From the NCBI GenBank assembly GCA_003171335.1, contig PMYD01000065.1, forward strand, positions 1 through 41,989: a stretch of 41,989 nt of DNA. The letters are read 5' to 3'. This stretch comes from Phycisphaerales bacterium. GTDB lineage: Bacteria > Planctomycetota > Phycisphaerae > SM23-33 > FEN-1343. Each line of letters starts with the position of its first letter. Within the stretch, counting starts at the first letter, position 1. Shown here piece after piece: positions 8,416 through 16,895 of the stretch. The translations under genes and the position numbers were made by a program. The notes under the pieces are model-generated. The model was not told the origin of the DNA, did no database searches, and was given only the letters and a program-made list of their open reading frames with translations.

Positions 8416-9825
8416 CTATCCGAGTTGTTCCTGAATCGTATCCAGCAGCTTGCGCGAGGGCGCCGAGCGCGGGCCCGACGCCGTCATCCAGGTCACGTTT
8501 GCATCCACGGCCAGCAGCTTCTCGAACCGCTGCACGGCCAGCACGGCGGAAGAATGATTCTTGCCCATGAAACGGGCGATTTCCGGGTAGCTCATCGGCG
8601 TGTGCCGCCGGGCCAAGGTCATCGCCACCATCCGCGCCAGCGACACCGTGCGCGTCCGCCGGCTGGAGTGGATGTCGGCCGGCGTGATGCCGAAGTAGGC
8701 GGCGACGATCATTTCGATGTCGCCCAGCGTCAAGGCGCTGTCGGTCTGAGCCAGGTGCTCGGACAACGCATCGGTGGCCATCGCCAGCGTCACCGGCTCG
8801 TTGCCCAGGGCGGCCACGGCCGAGAGCTTCACCAGCGCGCCTTCCAGTTCGCGAACGTTGCCGCGGATGTGCATGGCGATGTACTCGAGCACCTCCTCGC
8901 CCACGGGCACGTTGATCGTCGTGGCCCGGCGGCGGAGGATCCGCACGCGTGTGGCATGGTCGGGGGCGTCGATCTTCACCACCATGCCGCTGATAAACCG
9001 GCTGACCAGTTGCTCGGTGAGCTGGCCGACCATCCGCGGGTGGGCATCCGAGGCCATCACCACCTGTTTGCCCGCCGCGTCGATCGAATTGAATGTGTGC
9101 AGGAACTCCTCCTGCGTAGCCCGCTTGGCGGCCAGGAAATGCACATCATCGATCGCCAGCAGGTCCAGCCGGCGGTACGTAGCGCGGAATTCCTCCAGCC
9201 GCTTGGTCTTCAGCGCCTGGATGAACTCATTGGTGAACTGCTCGCCCGAGACATATCGCCAGCGGCGCGACCGGCCATTGGTCGCGGCGGCGGCGGCGTT
9301 GCAGATGCCCTGGAGCAGGTGTGTCTTGCCCAGGCCGCAGCCGCCGTGGATGAACAACGGGTTAAAATCGCTGCGCGCCCCGGCCGCCACCGCCGTGGCC
9401 GCCGAGTAGGCCAACTGGTTGGTCGGGCCGACCACAAAGCTCTCCAGCGAGTGCCGCAACTGCACGGCCGCCTTGGCCGAGGCCCCGCGCGCAGCGCCCG
9501 CCGTGGAGCGCGCCACCTGCGTGGCCTGCGTGTCGAGCTGGTGGCGCCGACAATGGCGCGACAGGCCTGTATCCACGCAGATCAGGATCGGCTGCGGCCG
9601 GCCGGTGACTTTCTGGACCGCGGCCTCCATATCCTCGGTGAAGTGGTTGCCGATCCACGTGGCGACGAACGGGTTGGGCACGTTAAACCGCACGTGCTCC
9701 TCGTCCACCTCCACCCGCGTGGCGGCCTTGAACCAGGCATTGAACTTCTGTGGCCCAATACGATCGGCCAGGGAAGCCAAGATCGCTTCGTGCGATGCGC
9801 GCGCACGATCTCCAGTTGCGGCCAT
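8416..9825 (-). CDS. dnaA: chromosomal replication initiator DnaA
   Basis: A 469-residue AAA+ initiator that binds DnaA boxes and melts the origin. Domain I (about 1-85) contains FNAWFKAATRVEV and FVATWIGNHF. The AAA+ core has Walker A GCGLGKTH (about 170-177), Walker B LLAIDDVHFL (about 229-238) and the arginine-bearing segment RFISGMVVKI. Domain IV (about 370-469) is the DNA-binding part; its signature helix reads GKNHSSAVLAVQRF in place of the common GRDHTTVLHA form, and the C-terminal tail is longer than usual. The 295 bp upstream contain DnaA boxes and A/T tracts, as expected beside an origin. dnaN is not adjacent; a GNAT gene lies across the origin region. The ATG has no clear ribosome-binding site. 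Confidence 0.96.
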   Translation of the reverse strand: MAATGDRARASHEAILASLADRIGPQKFNAWFKAATRVEVDEEHVRFNVPNPFVATWIGNHFTEDMEAAVQKVTGRPQPILICVDTGLSRHCRRHQLDTQATQVARSTAGAARGASAKAAVQLRHSLESFVVGPTNQLAYSAATAVAAGARSDFNPLFIHGGCGLGKTHLLQGICNAAAAATNGRSRRWRYVSGEQFTNEFIQALKTKRLEEFRATYRRLDLLAIDDVHFLAAKRATQEEFLHTFNSIDAAGKQVVMASDAHPRMVGQLTEQLVSRFISGMVVKIDAPDHATRVRILRRRATTINVPVGEEVLEYIAMHIRGNVRELEGALVKLSAVAALGNEPVTLAMATDALSEHLAQTDSALTLGDIEMIVAAYFGITPADIHSSRRTRTVSLARMVAMTLARRHTPMSYPEIARFMGKNHSSAVLAVQRFEKLLAVDANVTWMTASGPRSAPSRKLLDTIQEQLG

Positions 9826-10120
9826 AGCAGTTTTACCCCGAACGCGCTTTTATCTAACAGACACGCCAGGCGTCAACCAGGGTGTCCGGAAATGCACATC
9901 ATTCCGTCGGCCGAGTAGTCCTCACAGACTCGGTTCGACACAGGTGAAGACTTTATGCGTGAAGTCACCGGCCGTCAAATGCAAAAGTCTGGATTTGTTA
10001 TCCACACGTCCCAAATCTCGAAAAGAGGACAAGTTGCCTGCAAAAAAAATTTCCGGTCCACAGGTTGTCCACAGTGCCGTTACCGACCGCGGGGGGCATC
10101 ATTTTTTCTCGAAAAAACCG
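9826..10120. other. candidate chromosomal origin (oriC) upstream of dnaA
   Basis: The non-coding region between dnaA and the acetyltransferase has one perfect DnaA box, TTATCCACA at 9998-10006. A one-mismatch box, TTGTCCACA, is at 10065-10073, and a poorer CGGTCCACA is at about 10054-10062. A short A-rich run (AAAAAAAATTT, about 10042-10052) and a T/A-rich run (about 10103-10120) interrupt the GC-rich background and could be unwinding sites. Location next to dnaA plus the clustered boxes makes this the best origin candidate in the window. Two or three boxes is a small number, so a role in dnaA autoregulation only is the alternative. Confidence 0.6.
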
Positions 10121-11041
10121 CTATTTTCGCATGTACGCCAGCTTGCGGAAGGTCTCGACGAAGCCCTCCTGCAGGTACAGCGTGAAGGCGTAGCGGTTGG
10201 CGGCATCGACGGCCAGGCACAAGGCGCTAAAATGTTCGCGCCTGGCCATCGCCGCCGCCCGCGCCAGAAGCGCACGGCCCAGATGGCGGCCGCGGAATTT
10301 CGCCGCCACGCCCATGTACACCACCTCCAGCGCGGCGGCCGGCAGGTTCTCGTTGAGCAGCAGAATGCCCGCCGGTTCGCCGTCGATCGTGGCCAGCGTC
10401 CACAAATCGGGACGGAATACGCCGGCCACCTTGTGGGCCGCGATCGCGTCCTCGACATCGCGCAGGCCTTCCATGGCCGGGCAGTCCAGGCTGCCGGCGT
10501 AGCTGGCGGCGATGGCGCGGGCGAAGGCGGCGTGCGTGGCGGGAGCGTACGCGAGAAACTCCACGCCGTCCGGCGCCGAGTCCGGCGCGGGCGTGCGCCC
10601 GCGCAGGCTCAACCGCAGGTAGATCAGCTCCGCCAGGCGGATGAAACCGGCCTGCACGAACGCCTGCACATCCTCCTGGGCCGAAGGCTCCAGCAGCACC
10701 TGCACCATGATCGCCCCTTGCGCCAGGGCATCCTGGGCCGCCGCCGACAGCACGGCCGCGAGGGCATCGACGCTCACGGCGCCGCGGGCCGTGCTGGAGT
10801 GCAGAACGAGGGCCGTGCGGCCGGGTGAGTGAATGACTACCGCCGCGGCGGTGGCCGTGGGCGAATCCGGAGCGCCGTTCCGGGCCCACCACAACATCCA
10901 GCGCCCTGCGGCAGCGCTGGCTAGGTAGGCCCGCAGTTCCCGCAGCGCGAGCCGCGCCGAAATCTCCGGCTCACCGCCGGTGACAATCCGCGTCAGCGCC
11001 GCATCCACGTACTGAGCTGGGGTCAATTCCACGCGCCACAT
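10121..11041 (-). CDS. GNAT-family N-acetyltransferase, two-domain
   Basis: About 306 residues, roughly twice the length of a single GNAT domain. The C-terminal half is the clearer domain, with acetyl-CoA-binding motif A reading VYMGVAAKFRGRHLGRALL and a late segment NRYAFTLYLQEGFVET typical of the fold's final strand and helix. The N-terminal half (RVELTPAQYVDAALTRI... to ...FIRLAELIYLRL) looks like a degenerate second copy, an arrangement known from mycothiol-synthase-like tandem GNATs. The substrate cannot be told. The open frame extends to 11104, but ATG 11041 (MWRVELTP) begins the conserved-looking part. It faces away from dnaA's start across the origin region and is followed upstream by an unrelated methyltransferase gene. 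Confidence 0.88.
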   Translation of the reverse strand: MWRVELTPAQYVDAALTRIVTGGEPEISARLALRELRAYLASAAAGRWMLWWARNGAPDSPTATAAAVVIHSPGRTALVLHSSTARGAVSVDALAAVLSAAAQDALAQGAIMVQVLLEPSAQEDVQAFVQAGFIRLAELIYLRLSLRGRTPAPDSAPDGVEFLAYAPATHAAFARAIAASYAGSLDCPAMEGLRDVEDAIAAHKVAGVFRPDLWTLATIDGEPAGILLLNENLPAAALEVVYMGVAAKFRGRHLGRALLARAAAMARREHFSALCLAVDAANRYAFTLYLQEGFVETFRKLAYMRK

Positions 11042-11283
11042 AGTGCACCGGCCGCCCAGCGTACCCGAGAGGAGCCGGCCGGGAAAGCCAGTGCCGCCAG
11101 TCAATGTGCGAATCCGGGGGGATGGCGCGTGCGGTTATCAATTTTAGCTGCGGCGCCTCCTGCTACGGCCTGGCCTGGGAAGGCACACCCTCCCGAGCCG
11201 GCCACGCTGCTCATCCTGCCGGCGGGGTTGACCTATGCCCGCCGCCGCGCCTGAAGTGAAACAGTGGGGCGGTAAATTCACAC

Positions 11284-11994
11284 TTACCGCATCGAGTCGC
11301 TCATCTCGTTGGCCTTCTCGCCTTGGGCGACGGCCTCGTACCAGGCAAAATCATGCGTGCCGTGGCAGGCGAAATGGCCAAGCGGCCGCAGCCACGGAAC
11401 GCTTCCCAGTTCCTGCAACTTCGAGCGGTTCTTGTACAGTACGGTCACTTTGCGCCTCCGCCGGCGCAGGCTTTCCTGGATATTGTCCAGAACCGCGCGC
11501 AACACGTCGCCGCTGAACGGATTGAACAGAAAAATCGTGGTCACGTCATCATCCAGTTCGTACTTGGCCGCATCCGCATTGACCCATTGCACGTCCCGGC
11601 AGCGCCGTCCACGCATCCGCTCCAGATTCCTCCGGGCCTTCTCCAGCAATTGGGGGCTGATTTCCAGGCCGATGATCTTTCGCCACGGCATGGTGGCCGC
11701 CAGGCAAACCACGCGGCCCAGCCCGCAGCCGTAGTCGATGAAGACATCCCGGCTGCTATCCGGTCTTACCAGCCGCAGAATCTTGTGCAGGCTTCGGTAA
11801 TCTGAAGGCGCGTGCAGCTGCCATTGCGGGTTATCAAGACCCAGCGTCGAGAGTTCGACATATTCAGCGGAATCGATGCCCAGCTTCCACTCGCTGTAAC
11901 TCTCATACGACTCGTGGATGTAATAGTCGAGCAGCCCCTTTAAACCCAGGCGCTTGGCTCTCTGAGAAAAATGCGACCACCAGGGCAAATCCAT
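11284..11994 (-). CDS. class I SAM-dependent methyltransferase
   Basis: About 236 residues with a Rossmann-type methyltransferase domain in the middle. Motif I is FIDYGCGLGRVV and the acidic end of strand 2 is IIGLEIS. VNADAAKYEL and TIFLFNPFSGDVL correspond to the later cofactor- and substrate-side motifs; NPFSG takes the place of the NPPY-type motif of nucleic-acid methylases. The N-terminal 80 residues (WWSHFSQRAKRLGLKGLLDYY...) are helical and may recognise the substrate. The start at ATG 11994 is preceded by GGGAG at an 8-nt spacing, which is better than the GTG at 12009. The substrate is unknown. It is monocistronic as far as can be seen. Confidence 0.88.
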   Translation of the reverse strand: MDLPWWSHFSQRAKRLGLKGLLDYYIHESYESYSEWKLGIDSAEYVELSTLGLDNPQWQLHAPSDYRSLHKILRLVRPDSSRDVFIDYGCGLGRVVCLAATMPWRKIIGLEISPQLLEKARRNLERMRGRRCRDVQWVNADAAKYELDDDVTTIFLFNPFSGDVLRAVLDNIQESLRRRRRKVTVLYKNRSKLQELGSVPWLRPLGHFACHGTHDFAWYEAVAQGEKANEMSDSMR

Positions 11995-12180
11995 AACGAG
12001 TTCTCCCACTCAAAAGGCAATTCTACCCTGCTCTTCTGCCGCGTGCACAAGCCCTATGTCGCATGGCGAACTCGGTCAGGACCAGCAAAGCCCCCCCCAA
12101 GCCCTGAAAGACCTCTATTCCCCCGCACAACGTTTAGCGCAGAACTAACGTTCGCCTTGTCCGGCTCACATTGGTCGTCG

Positions 12181-12498
12181 TTACATTTTCCCACAGTCGG
12201 GTGGAGCACCAGGTCCAGTCCCGGAAGGACAGAACACATGCGAGCCTATCGTCCCAGCGATTTCGCGCCGACCGTGCAAGAGCCGGACCTCCAGGCCATC
12301 GAGCGGCGCCCAGGCATAGCGGTAGACGTCGAGACCCAGGTATTCGCGGATCTCGTACGCATTGATGAGATGGGCAGGCAAACCTTCCCGCCGCCAGCGA
12401 TCGCTCGTCAGGTCCCAGTACGGCGCATACTCCACCAGCGGCAGCCGGTCCACCGGCTGAAAACTCATCACCGCGTGAAAACGTTCCACCGGATTCAT
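12181..12498 (-). pseudogene. N-terminal fragment of a uroporphyrinogen-decarboxylase-like gene
   Basis: The first 65 or so residues (NPVERFHAVMSFQPVDRLPL, WDLTSDRWRREGLP, IREYLGLDVYR) match the opening of URO-D-superfamily proteins, which normally run to about 330-400 residues. After that the frame loses any likeness and stops at residue 105. Nothing downstream on this strand (12010-12180) continues the fold in any frame that I can see. I read this as a truncated remnant of a methyltransferase/decarboxylase-type URO-D relative, not of a heme biosynthesis gene. A short expressed peptide cannot be excluded. Confidence 0.65.
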
Positions 12499-12522
12499 GT
12501 ATTTGCCCGAACTACACGCCGC

Positions 12523-13194
12523 CTAGTTGCGGGCCGCCTGGTGGTGCGACTCCGGCACATCCGGCTCATCGTACACTGTCATGGCCCATTGGCGAAACTG
12601 CTCCCAGCCGCCGGTGGACAGGTGCTTCGCCCGGCAGTAGTTCTCATACACGTCGACCACGCCTTCGGCCCGCTCCGGATCGTGCCACACGTGAAAATAC
12701 TTCGAGGAAAGCTGCTGCCGCGCCGTGTCGTAATCCTGGTGTCCGATCGCCATGGCCGCGATGATGCTGGCGACCCCGGTCCGCTCGGCGCCGGCGCGGC
12801 AATGGATGAGCAGCGGCTTGGGGCACGTCTCGATGGCGGTAATCAGCCCGCGCAGCTTCGCCGTCGGCGGCAGCCGGCCGGAGGGCCACTGGATGTCCAG
12901 CTCCACGATTCCCAGCGCTTTCATCTCCGGCCGATCGCTGTCATCGCCGCATTCCAGGTCGATGACGGTCTGAATTCCATACTGCTGGAACCAGCGATGC
13001 AGCCGCGAGGCGTTGGGCCGGGCGGAACGATACACCTGCTTGTCCACCACGGTGTGGAAGTTGGGGTAGAAGAGGTACAGCCGGCTGTTGGCGTATCCGA
13101 AGGCGGAGCAGCAAACCAGCGCAACACCTGAGATAATCAGGCTGCGGCGCAGCTTTGACGGTTTCCTGGCCTTCTTCTTCGCCGGCTGGTCCAT
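12523..13194 (-). CDS. membrane-anchored tyrosine/dual-specificity phosphatase
   Basis: About 223 residues. A basic N-terminus (KKKARKPSKLRR) and one hydrophobic helix (about 19-37) anchor it with the catalytic domain outside the cytoplasm. The active-site loop HCRAGAERTG gives the C-x5-R motif with C132 and R138. The earlier VYRSARPNASRLHRWFQQYGIQTVIDL is typical of the Siw14/DSP-type phosphatase fold, where the first part reads YRSxxP. The substrate could be phosphotyrosine, an inositol phosphate or another phosphomonoester. ATG 13194 was preferred over GTG 13221 because the anchor pattern starts there; neither has a ribosome-binding site. It stands apart from its neighbours. Confidence 0.9.
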   Translation of the reverse strand: MDQPAKKKARKPSKLRRSLIISGVALVCCSAFGYANSRLYLFYPNFHTVVDKQVYRSARPNASRLHRWFQQYGIQTVIDLECGDDSDRPEMKALGIVELDIQWPSGRLPPTAKLRGLITAIETCPKPLLIHCRAGAERTGVASIIAAMAIGHQDYDTARQQLSSKYFHVWHDPERAEGVVDVYENYCRAKHLSTGGWEQFRQWAMTVYDEPDVPESHHQAARN

Positions 13195-13569
13195 CACACG
13201 GCTCACACAAACGCGGTCCACGTGACCTGCAGGCCCATCCAGATGCTAGCGGTCCGTCGGCGCCCATGCAAGGAACGTTCTGCCGGCCGGCGGCCAAAGG
13301 GAATCTCGGCGATTTCCTGATCCTCATCTCAGCGCCGCCCCGGCGGAAAAGCCAGACAAATGCGACAATCTCAATCGTCAATGGAAGCGTCAGGTGTCCC
13401 CGCTCCTTGCCCCGGCCAGTCGGCGCGAACCTATAATTGTTACGTGACCTCTATTGCAGATGAAACTTATCTATCGGCCGGGCCGGTGGAAGCCCGTCTC
13501 CGACGCTGGGCTGGCGCGGGGCGGGCGGAAGAGGGGCCGGAGGCAGCCAAAACAGAAGGGGTTTGAATT
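13195..13569. other. gene-free gap with divergent promoters presumed
   Basis: About 375 bp separate two divergent genes. I see no gene, repeat or hairpin of note. The only clear signal is AAGGGG about 9 nt before the ATG at 13570, the ribosome-binding site of the following membrane protein. Promoters for both directions should lie here, but none matches a consensus well. Confidence 0.5.
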
Positions 13570-14238
13570 ATGCCCAACGGTGAACATGTAGTGCATCCCA
13601 CGGCCGCCGCAGCGCCGCGCAGCTTGCTGCGACGGGTGTCGTGGGGCGGCGTTTTTGCGGGCATGGTGGCCGTGCTGCTGATCCAACTGGTGCTGCTGCT
13701 GCTGGGGCTGGCGGTGGCCGGCGGCAAAGCCGCCGCCACACAATCGCTCCGCGGGCTGGGGGTTGGCGCGGGCATCTGGTGGATCGTTTCCGGCATTATC
13801 GCCGGCTTCTTCGGGGCGATGATCGCCTCCAGGCTGGCCAGCGTGCCCAATAAGACGGATGGCACGCTCAACGGCCTGGTGAGCTGGGCCACGGCCCAAC
13901 TGGTGGGCATTGCCCTGGGGGCGACGGCCCTGGGCACCGTGGTCAGCGGCGGCGCCAATCTGGCGGCCGGCAGCATCCAGGCCTCCATGCAAGGCCACAC
14001 GGTCGGCGTGTACGGTTACGTGCAGCCGGGCGAGCCGGCAGGCCAGGTGCAGCAGTCGATGGAACAGAATCCACAGCAGACGACCGAAGCGGCGAAGGCG
14101 ACCGCCATGGTGGCACTGTGGGCTGTGGTCATGCTGGTCCTCAGCGGCATTGCCGCGGCCATTGGCGGGGCCATCGGCACCCCCCGAACGTTCCTGGTCG
14201 CCCCGGGCACGGAAACGGATGTGGGCGTGCCGCGCTGA
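13570..14238 (+). CDS. membrane protein of unknown function
   Basis: A 222-residue protein with about four membrane helices: about 24-50 (WGGVFAGMVAVLLIQLVLLLLGLAV), 66-88, 103-128 and 178-200. A hydrophilic loop (about 130-175) is rich in Gln, Gly and Glu and is probably exposed. The opening RRVSWGGVFAGMVAVLLIQ resembles small bacterial membrane proteins described only as permease-like or YrzE-like; I do not assign a function. The start is supported by AAGGGG upstream. The gene is a single unit ended by the strong terminator at 14272. Confidence 0.75.
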   Translation: MPNGEHVVHPTAAAAPRSLLRRVSWGGVFAGMVAVLLIQLVLLLLGLAVAGGKAAATQSLRGLGVGAGIWWIVSGIIAGFFGAMIASRLASVPNKTDGTLNGLVSWATAQLVGIALGATALGTVVSGGANLAAGSIQASMQGHTVGVYGYVQPGEPAGQVQQSMEQNPQQTTEAAKATAMVALWAVVMLVLSGIAAAIGGAIGTPRTFLVAPGTETDVGVPR

Positions 14239-14271
14239 TGGCGCCGGGTTGAATGGCAGCGATTGAAGAGA

Positions 14272-14316
14272 CACCCCCGCTTGCCGGTGGGTCGGCAAAC
14301 GGGGGTGCGGTTTTTT
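14272..14316 (+). terminator. intrinsic terminator
   Basis: CACCCCCG then TTGCCG (14272-14286) pairs with CGGCAA then CGGGGGTG (14293-14307), with one internal mismatch, followed by a run of six T from 14311. It ends the membrane-protein gene and lies between convergent genes. The minus side has no T-run, so it probably works only for the plus strand. Confidence 0.85.
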
Positions 14317-14337
14317 CAAAACGGGTCCAGGACGGAT

Positions 14338-15966
14338 TTAGTACATATCTTCCATGCCGCCGCCGCCGCCGGCCGGAGCGGCCTTCTTCTCGGGAATTTC
14401 CGAGACGATCGCCTCGGTGGTCAGCAGCAGGCCGGCCACGCTGGCGGCGTTCTGCAGGGCCGTGCGCTCCACCTTGGTGGGGACGATCACGCCGTCGGTC
14501 ACCATGTCGGCGTACCTGCCGCTCAGGGCGTTGTAGCCGAAGTTCACATCCTCGCTCTCGGTCACCTTGGCCGCCACGATCGAGCCATCCAGGCCGGAGT
14601 TCTCGGCGATCTGCTTGATCGGCGCTGACAGGGCCCGGCGGACGATATCCACGCCGGTCTTCTCATCGCCGCTGACCTTCACCTTGTCCAGGGCCTTCAT
14701 CGCCCGCAGCACGGCCACGCCGCCGCCGGGCAGAATGCCCTCTTCCACGGCCGCCCGGCAGGCATGCAGGGCATCCTCGACGCGGGCCTTCTTCTCCTTC
14801 ATCTCCACCTCGGTGGCCGCGCCCACGTTGATCTGGGCCACGCCGCCGGCCAGCTTGGCGAGGCGCTCCTCGAGCTTCTCGCGGTCGTAGTCGCTGGTGG
14901 TGGCCTCGATCTCGTGCTTGATCTGCTCGATGCGGCCCTTGATATCCGCTTCCGAGCCGGCGCCTTCGATGAGGGTCGTAGTGTCCTTGTCGATGCGGAT
15001 GCGCTTGGCCTGCCCCAGGTCGGAAATCTGGATGGATTCCATGGAGATGCCCATGTCCTCCATGATGGCCTTGCCGCCGGTCAGGATGGCGATGTCGCGC
15101 AGCATTTCCTTGCGCCGGTCGCCGAAGCCCGGGGCCTTGACGGCCGCACACTGGAACGTGCCGCGCAGCTTGTTGACCACCAGCGTGGCCAGGGCCTCGC
15201 CCTCGACGTCCTCGGCGATCAGGAGCAGGGGCTTGCCCGACTGGGCGATCTTCTCCAAGAGGCCCACCAGGTCCTTGATGGCCGAGATCTTCTTCTCGTG
15301 CACCAGCACGTAGGCGTTTTCCAGCTCCACGATCATGGCTTCGGGCCGGTTCACAAAATGGGGACTGATGTAGCCCTTGTCGAACTGCATGCCCTCGACC
15401 AGCTCCACCTCGGTCGAGAGGCTCTTGCCTTCCTCGACGGTGATGACGCCGTCCTTGCCCACCTTGTCCATGGCCTCGGCGATCATCTTGCCGATCTCGA
15501 CCTCCTGGTTGGCGGCGCAGGTGCCTACCTGGGCCACTTCCTTGGAGGTCTTGATGGGCTTGGACATGCGCTTGAGCTCGGCGACGACAGCCTCGACGGC
15601 CTTGTCGATGCCGCGGCGCAGGCCCATGGGGTTGGCGCCGGCCACGACGTTGCGCAGGCCTTCCTCGAAGATGGCCTCGGCGTAGATCGTGGCCGTGGTC
15701 GTGCCGTCGCCGGCCACGTTGGAGGTCTTGGAGGCCACCTCCTTGACCATCTGTGCGCCCATGTTCTCGTTGGGGTCTTCCAGCTCGATTTCCTTGGCCA
15801 CGGTCACGCCGTCCTTGGTGACGGTGGGCGAGCCGAAGGATTTCTCGATGACGACCACGCGGCCGGTGGGCCCGAGGGTCACCTTGACGGCCCGGGCCAA
15901 CTGCTTGACGCCCCGGCGAATCGACTCGCGGGCGGCGGTATCAAACGTGATGTTCTTCTTTGCCAT
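14338..15966 (-). CDS. groEL: chaperonin GroEL, 60 kDa
   Basis: A 542-residue chaperonin subunit that refolds proteins in a double ring with GroES using ATP. Family landmarks include the start [16 protein letters not shown], the ATP-binding [14 protein letters not shown] and [13 protein letters not shown] segments, [11 protein letters not shown], and [16 protein letters not shown] near the C-terminus. The tail is [10 protein letters not shown], a shortened relative of the usual GGM repeats. Length and all catalytic regions (including the D of GDGTT) are normal. The ATG is preceded by GGGAG and lies 21 bp after the groES stop, forming the usual groES-groEL operon. Planctomycetes often have several groEL copies; whether this is the main one cannot be told. 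Confidence 0.98.
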   Translation of the reverse strand: MAKKNITFDTAARESIRRGVKQLARAVKVTLGPTGRVVVIEKSFGSPTVTKDGVTVAKEIELEDPNENMGAQMVKEVASKTSNVAGDGTTTATIYAEAIFEEGLRNVVAGANPMGLRRGIDKAVEAVVAELKRMSKPIKTSKEVAQVGTCAANQEVEIGKMIAEAMDKVGKDGVITVEEGKSLSTEVELVEGMQFDKGYISPHFVNRPEAMIVELENAYVLVHEKKISAIKDLVGLLEKIAQSGKPLLLIAEDVEGEALATLVVNKLRGTFQCAAVKAPGFGDRRKEMLRDIAILTGGKAIMEDMGISMESIQISDLGQAKRIRIDKDTTTLIEGAGSEADIKGRIEQIKHEIEATTSDYDREKLEERLAKLAGGVAQINVGAATEVEMKEKKARVEDALHACRAAVEEGILPGGGVAVLRAMKALDKVKVSGDEKTGVDIVRRALSAPIKQIAENSGLDGSIVAAKVTESEDVNFGYNALSGRYADMVTDGVIVPTKVERTALQNAASVAGLLLTTEAIVSEIPEKKAAPAGGGGGMEDMY

Positions 15967-15987
15967 TGGCTTTGTCTCCCATCCGCT

Positions 15988-16281
15988 CTAGGCGAGGATC
16001 GCCAGGATGTCGCTTTCATCCATCAGCATCAGCTCTTCGCCGTCCACCTTGATTTCAGTGCCGGCGTAGCTGGCGAACAGAACTTTGTCCCCTTTTTTCA
16101 CGGCGGGCGTGGCCCGGGTGCCGTCGTCCAGCAGCTTGCCATCGCCCACCGCCAGGACCTCGCCCTTCTGGGGCTTTTCCTTGGCCGTGTCCGGCAGCAC
16201 GATGCCGCCCTTGGTGGTCGTCTCCGCTTCCATCCGCTTGATGAGCACCTTCTCTCCCAGAGGCCGAATCTTGGTCTTCAC
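15988..16281 (-). CDS. groES: co-chaperonin GroES
   Basis: A 97-residue subunit that caps the GroEL ring. It shows the family start [17 protein letters not shown], the mobile loop [21 protein letters not shown] (in two parts, about 17-37), and the closing [16 protein letters not shown]. The frame is open to 16368, but the conserved protein begins at GTG 16281, and AAGGAG sits about 9 nt upstream of that GTG, which decides the start. It is the first gene of the groESL operon. A sigma-54-type promoter lies about 100 bp upstream. No CIRCE inverted repeat (TTAGCACTC-N9-GAGTGCTAA) is present, so HrcA control is not indicated. Confidence 0.97.
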   Translation of the reverse strand: MKTKIRPLGEKVLIKRMEAETTTKGGIVLPDTAKEKPQKGEVLAVGDGKLLDDGTRATPAVKKGDKVLFASYAGTEIKVDGEELMLMDESDILAILA

Positions 16282-16378
16282 CAGTTGAGTCTCCTTCTTC
16301 TCGTAATCTCGTTGGCAAACCCGCCCCCATGCCCGCAGGGGCAAGTCCATTAGAAACAATTTCCTCAACCCAAACTAT

Positions 16379-16395
16379 AGCAAGCACTATGCCAA
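16379..16395 (-). promoter_or_regulatory. near-consensus sigma-54 (-24/-12) promoter of groESL
   Basis: Read on the minus strand the site is TTGGCATAGTGCTTGCT. It matches TTGGCAC-N5-TTGCW in all but one position and keeps exactly 10 bp between the invariant GG and GC. The transcript would start near 16369, giving a leader of about 88 nt before the groES GTG. Confidence 0.6.
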
Positions 16396-16895
16396 CACGC
16401 TTAACCTGTTGAATACACAGTGCCTTACGTTTTTATGGACTATTGGGTCCACCTGCCAACTTTGGTTTTGACCCCCCTCGACAGCCGCCGCGACTGCACT
16501 TATGGCAGTCTCGGCGGGGGGTATCCTTGCCCCGCCGCTGCACCACAGCGGTCTTCCGGCGGGCATGGGCTTGCTTGGCCGGTTGAGGCTCCATGGCCAT
16601 GCCTCGATCGCGCCGCCGCGGAGGGCGGGCCATCCGCCCAGTGCCGCGCTCCTGGATGTTCCATTTTTTCTAGTGCGTTTACCGGATTTGGTCTGGACGA
16701 AATCACCGTTCTCGGTAAAATCAAAGGTGCTTCGGAATCGCATTATTTGGGCATCGCATGTCTGTGGCACGTTTTGATTCGCATCGTGTCTTTTTTGCCC
16801 GCCCGTCTGAGTAAGTGACGGCGCGTTTCGAGGCATCCGTACCGGCGGTCATTTTTGGCGCGAGCCATTTTGTTTGCCGCCGGCGGGAGGGAGCG
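16396..16895. other. 500-bp gene-free gap with clustered hairpins
   Basis: I see no credible gene. Around 16485-16560 there are overlapping inverted repeats: GACTGC-ACTTAT-GGCAGTC flanked by CCGCCGC/GCGG-type arms, and CCGCTG-N4-CAGCGG. This resembles the other palindromic repeat clusters of the window but is a different sequence. The last 100 bp before 16896 should hold the promoter of the split PEP-CTERM gene. Confidence 0.4.

Noticed and set aside
8242..9918. A 558-codon plus-strand frame opposite dnaA
   Set aside because: It is antisense to a well-supported DnaA and is of low-complexity His/Arg/Gly composition.
16282..16368. Longer GroES with 29 extra N-terminal residues
   Set aside because: The ribosome-binding site and conserved start are at GTG 16281.
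16282..16450. CIRCE element for HrcA control of groESL
   Set aside because: No TTAGCACTC-N9-GAGTGCTAA-like inverted repeat is present.
16387..16836. A 149-codon minus-strand frame upstream of groES
   Set aside because: It has no start signal or likeness, overlaps the sigma-54 site and hairpins, and its composition is that of non-coding DNA.
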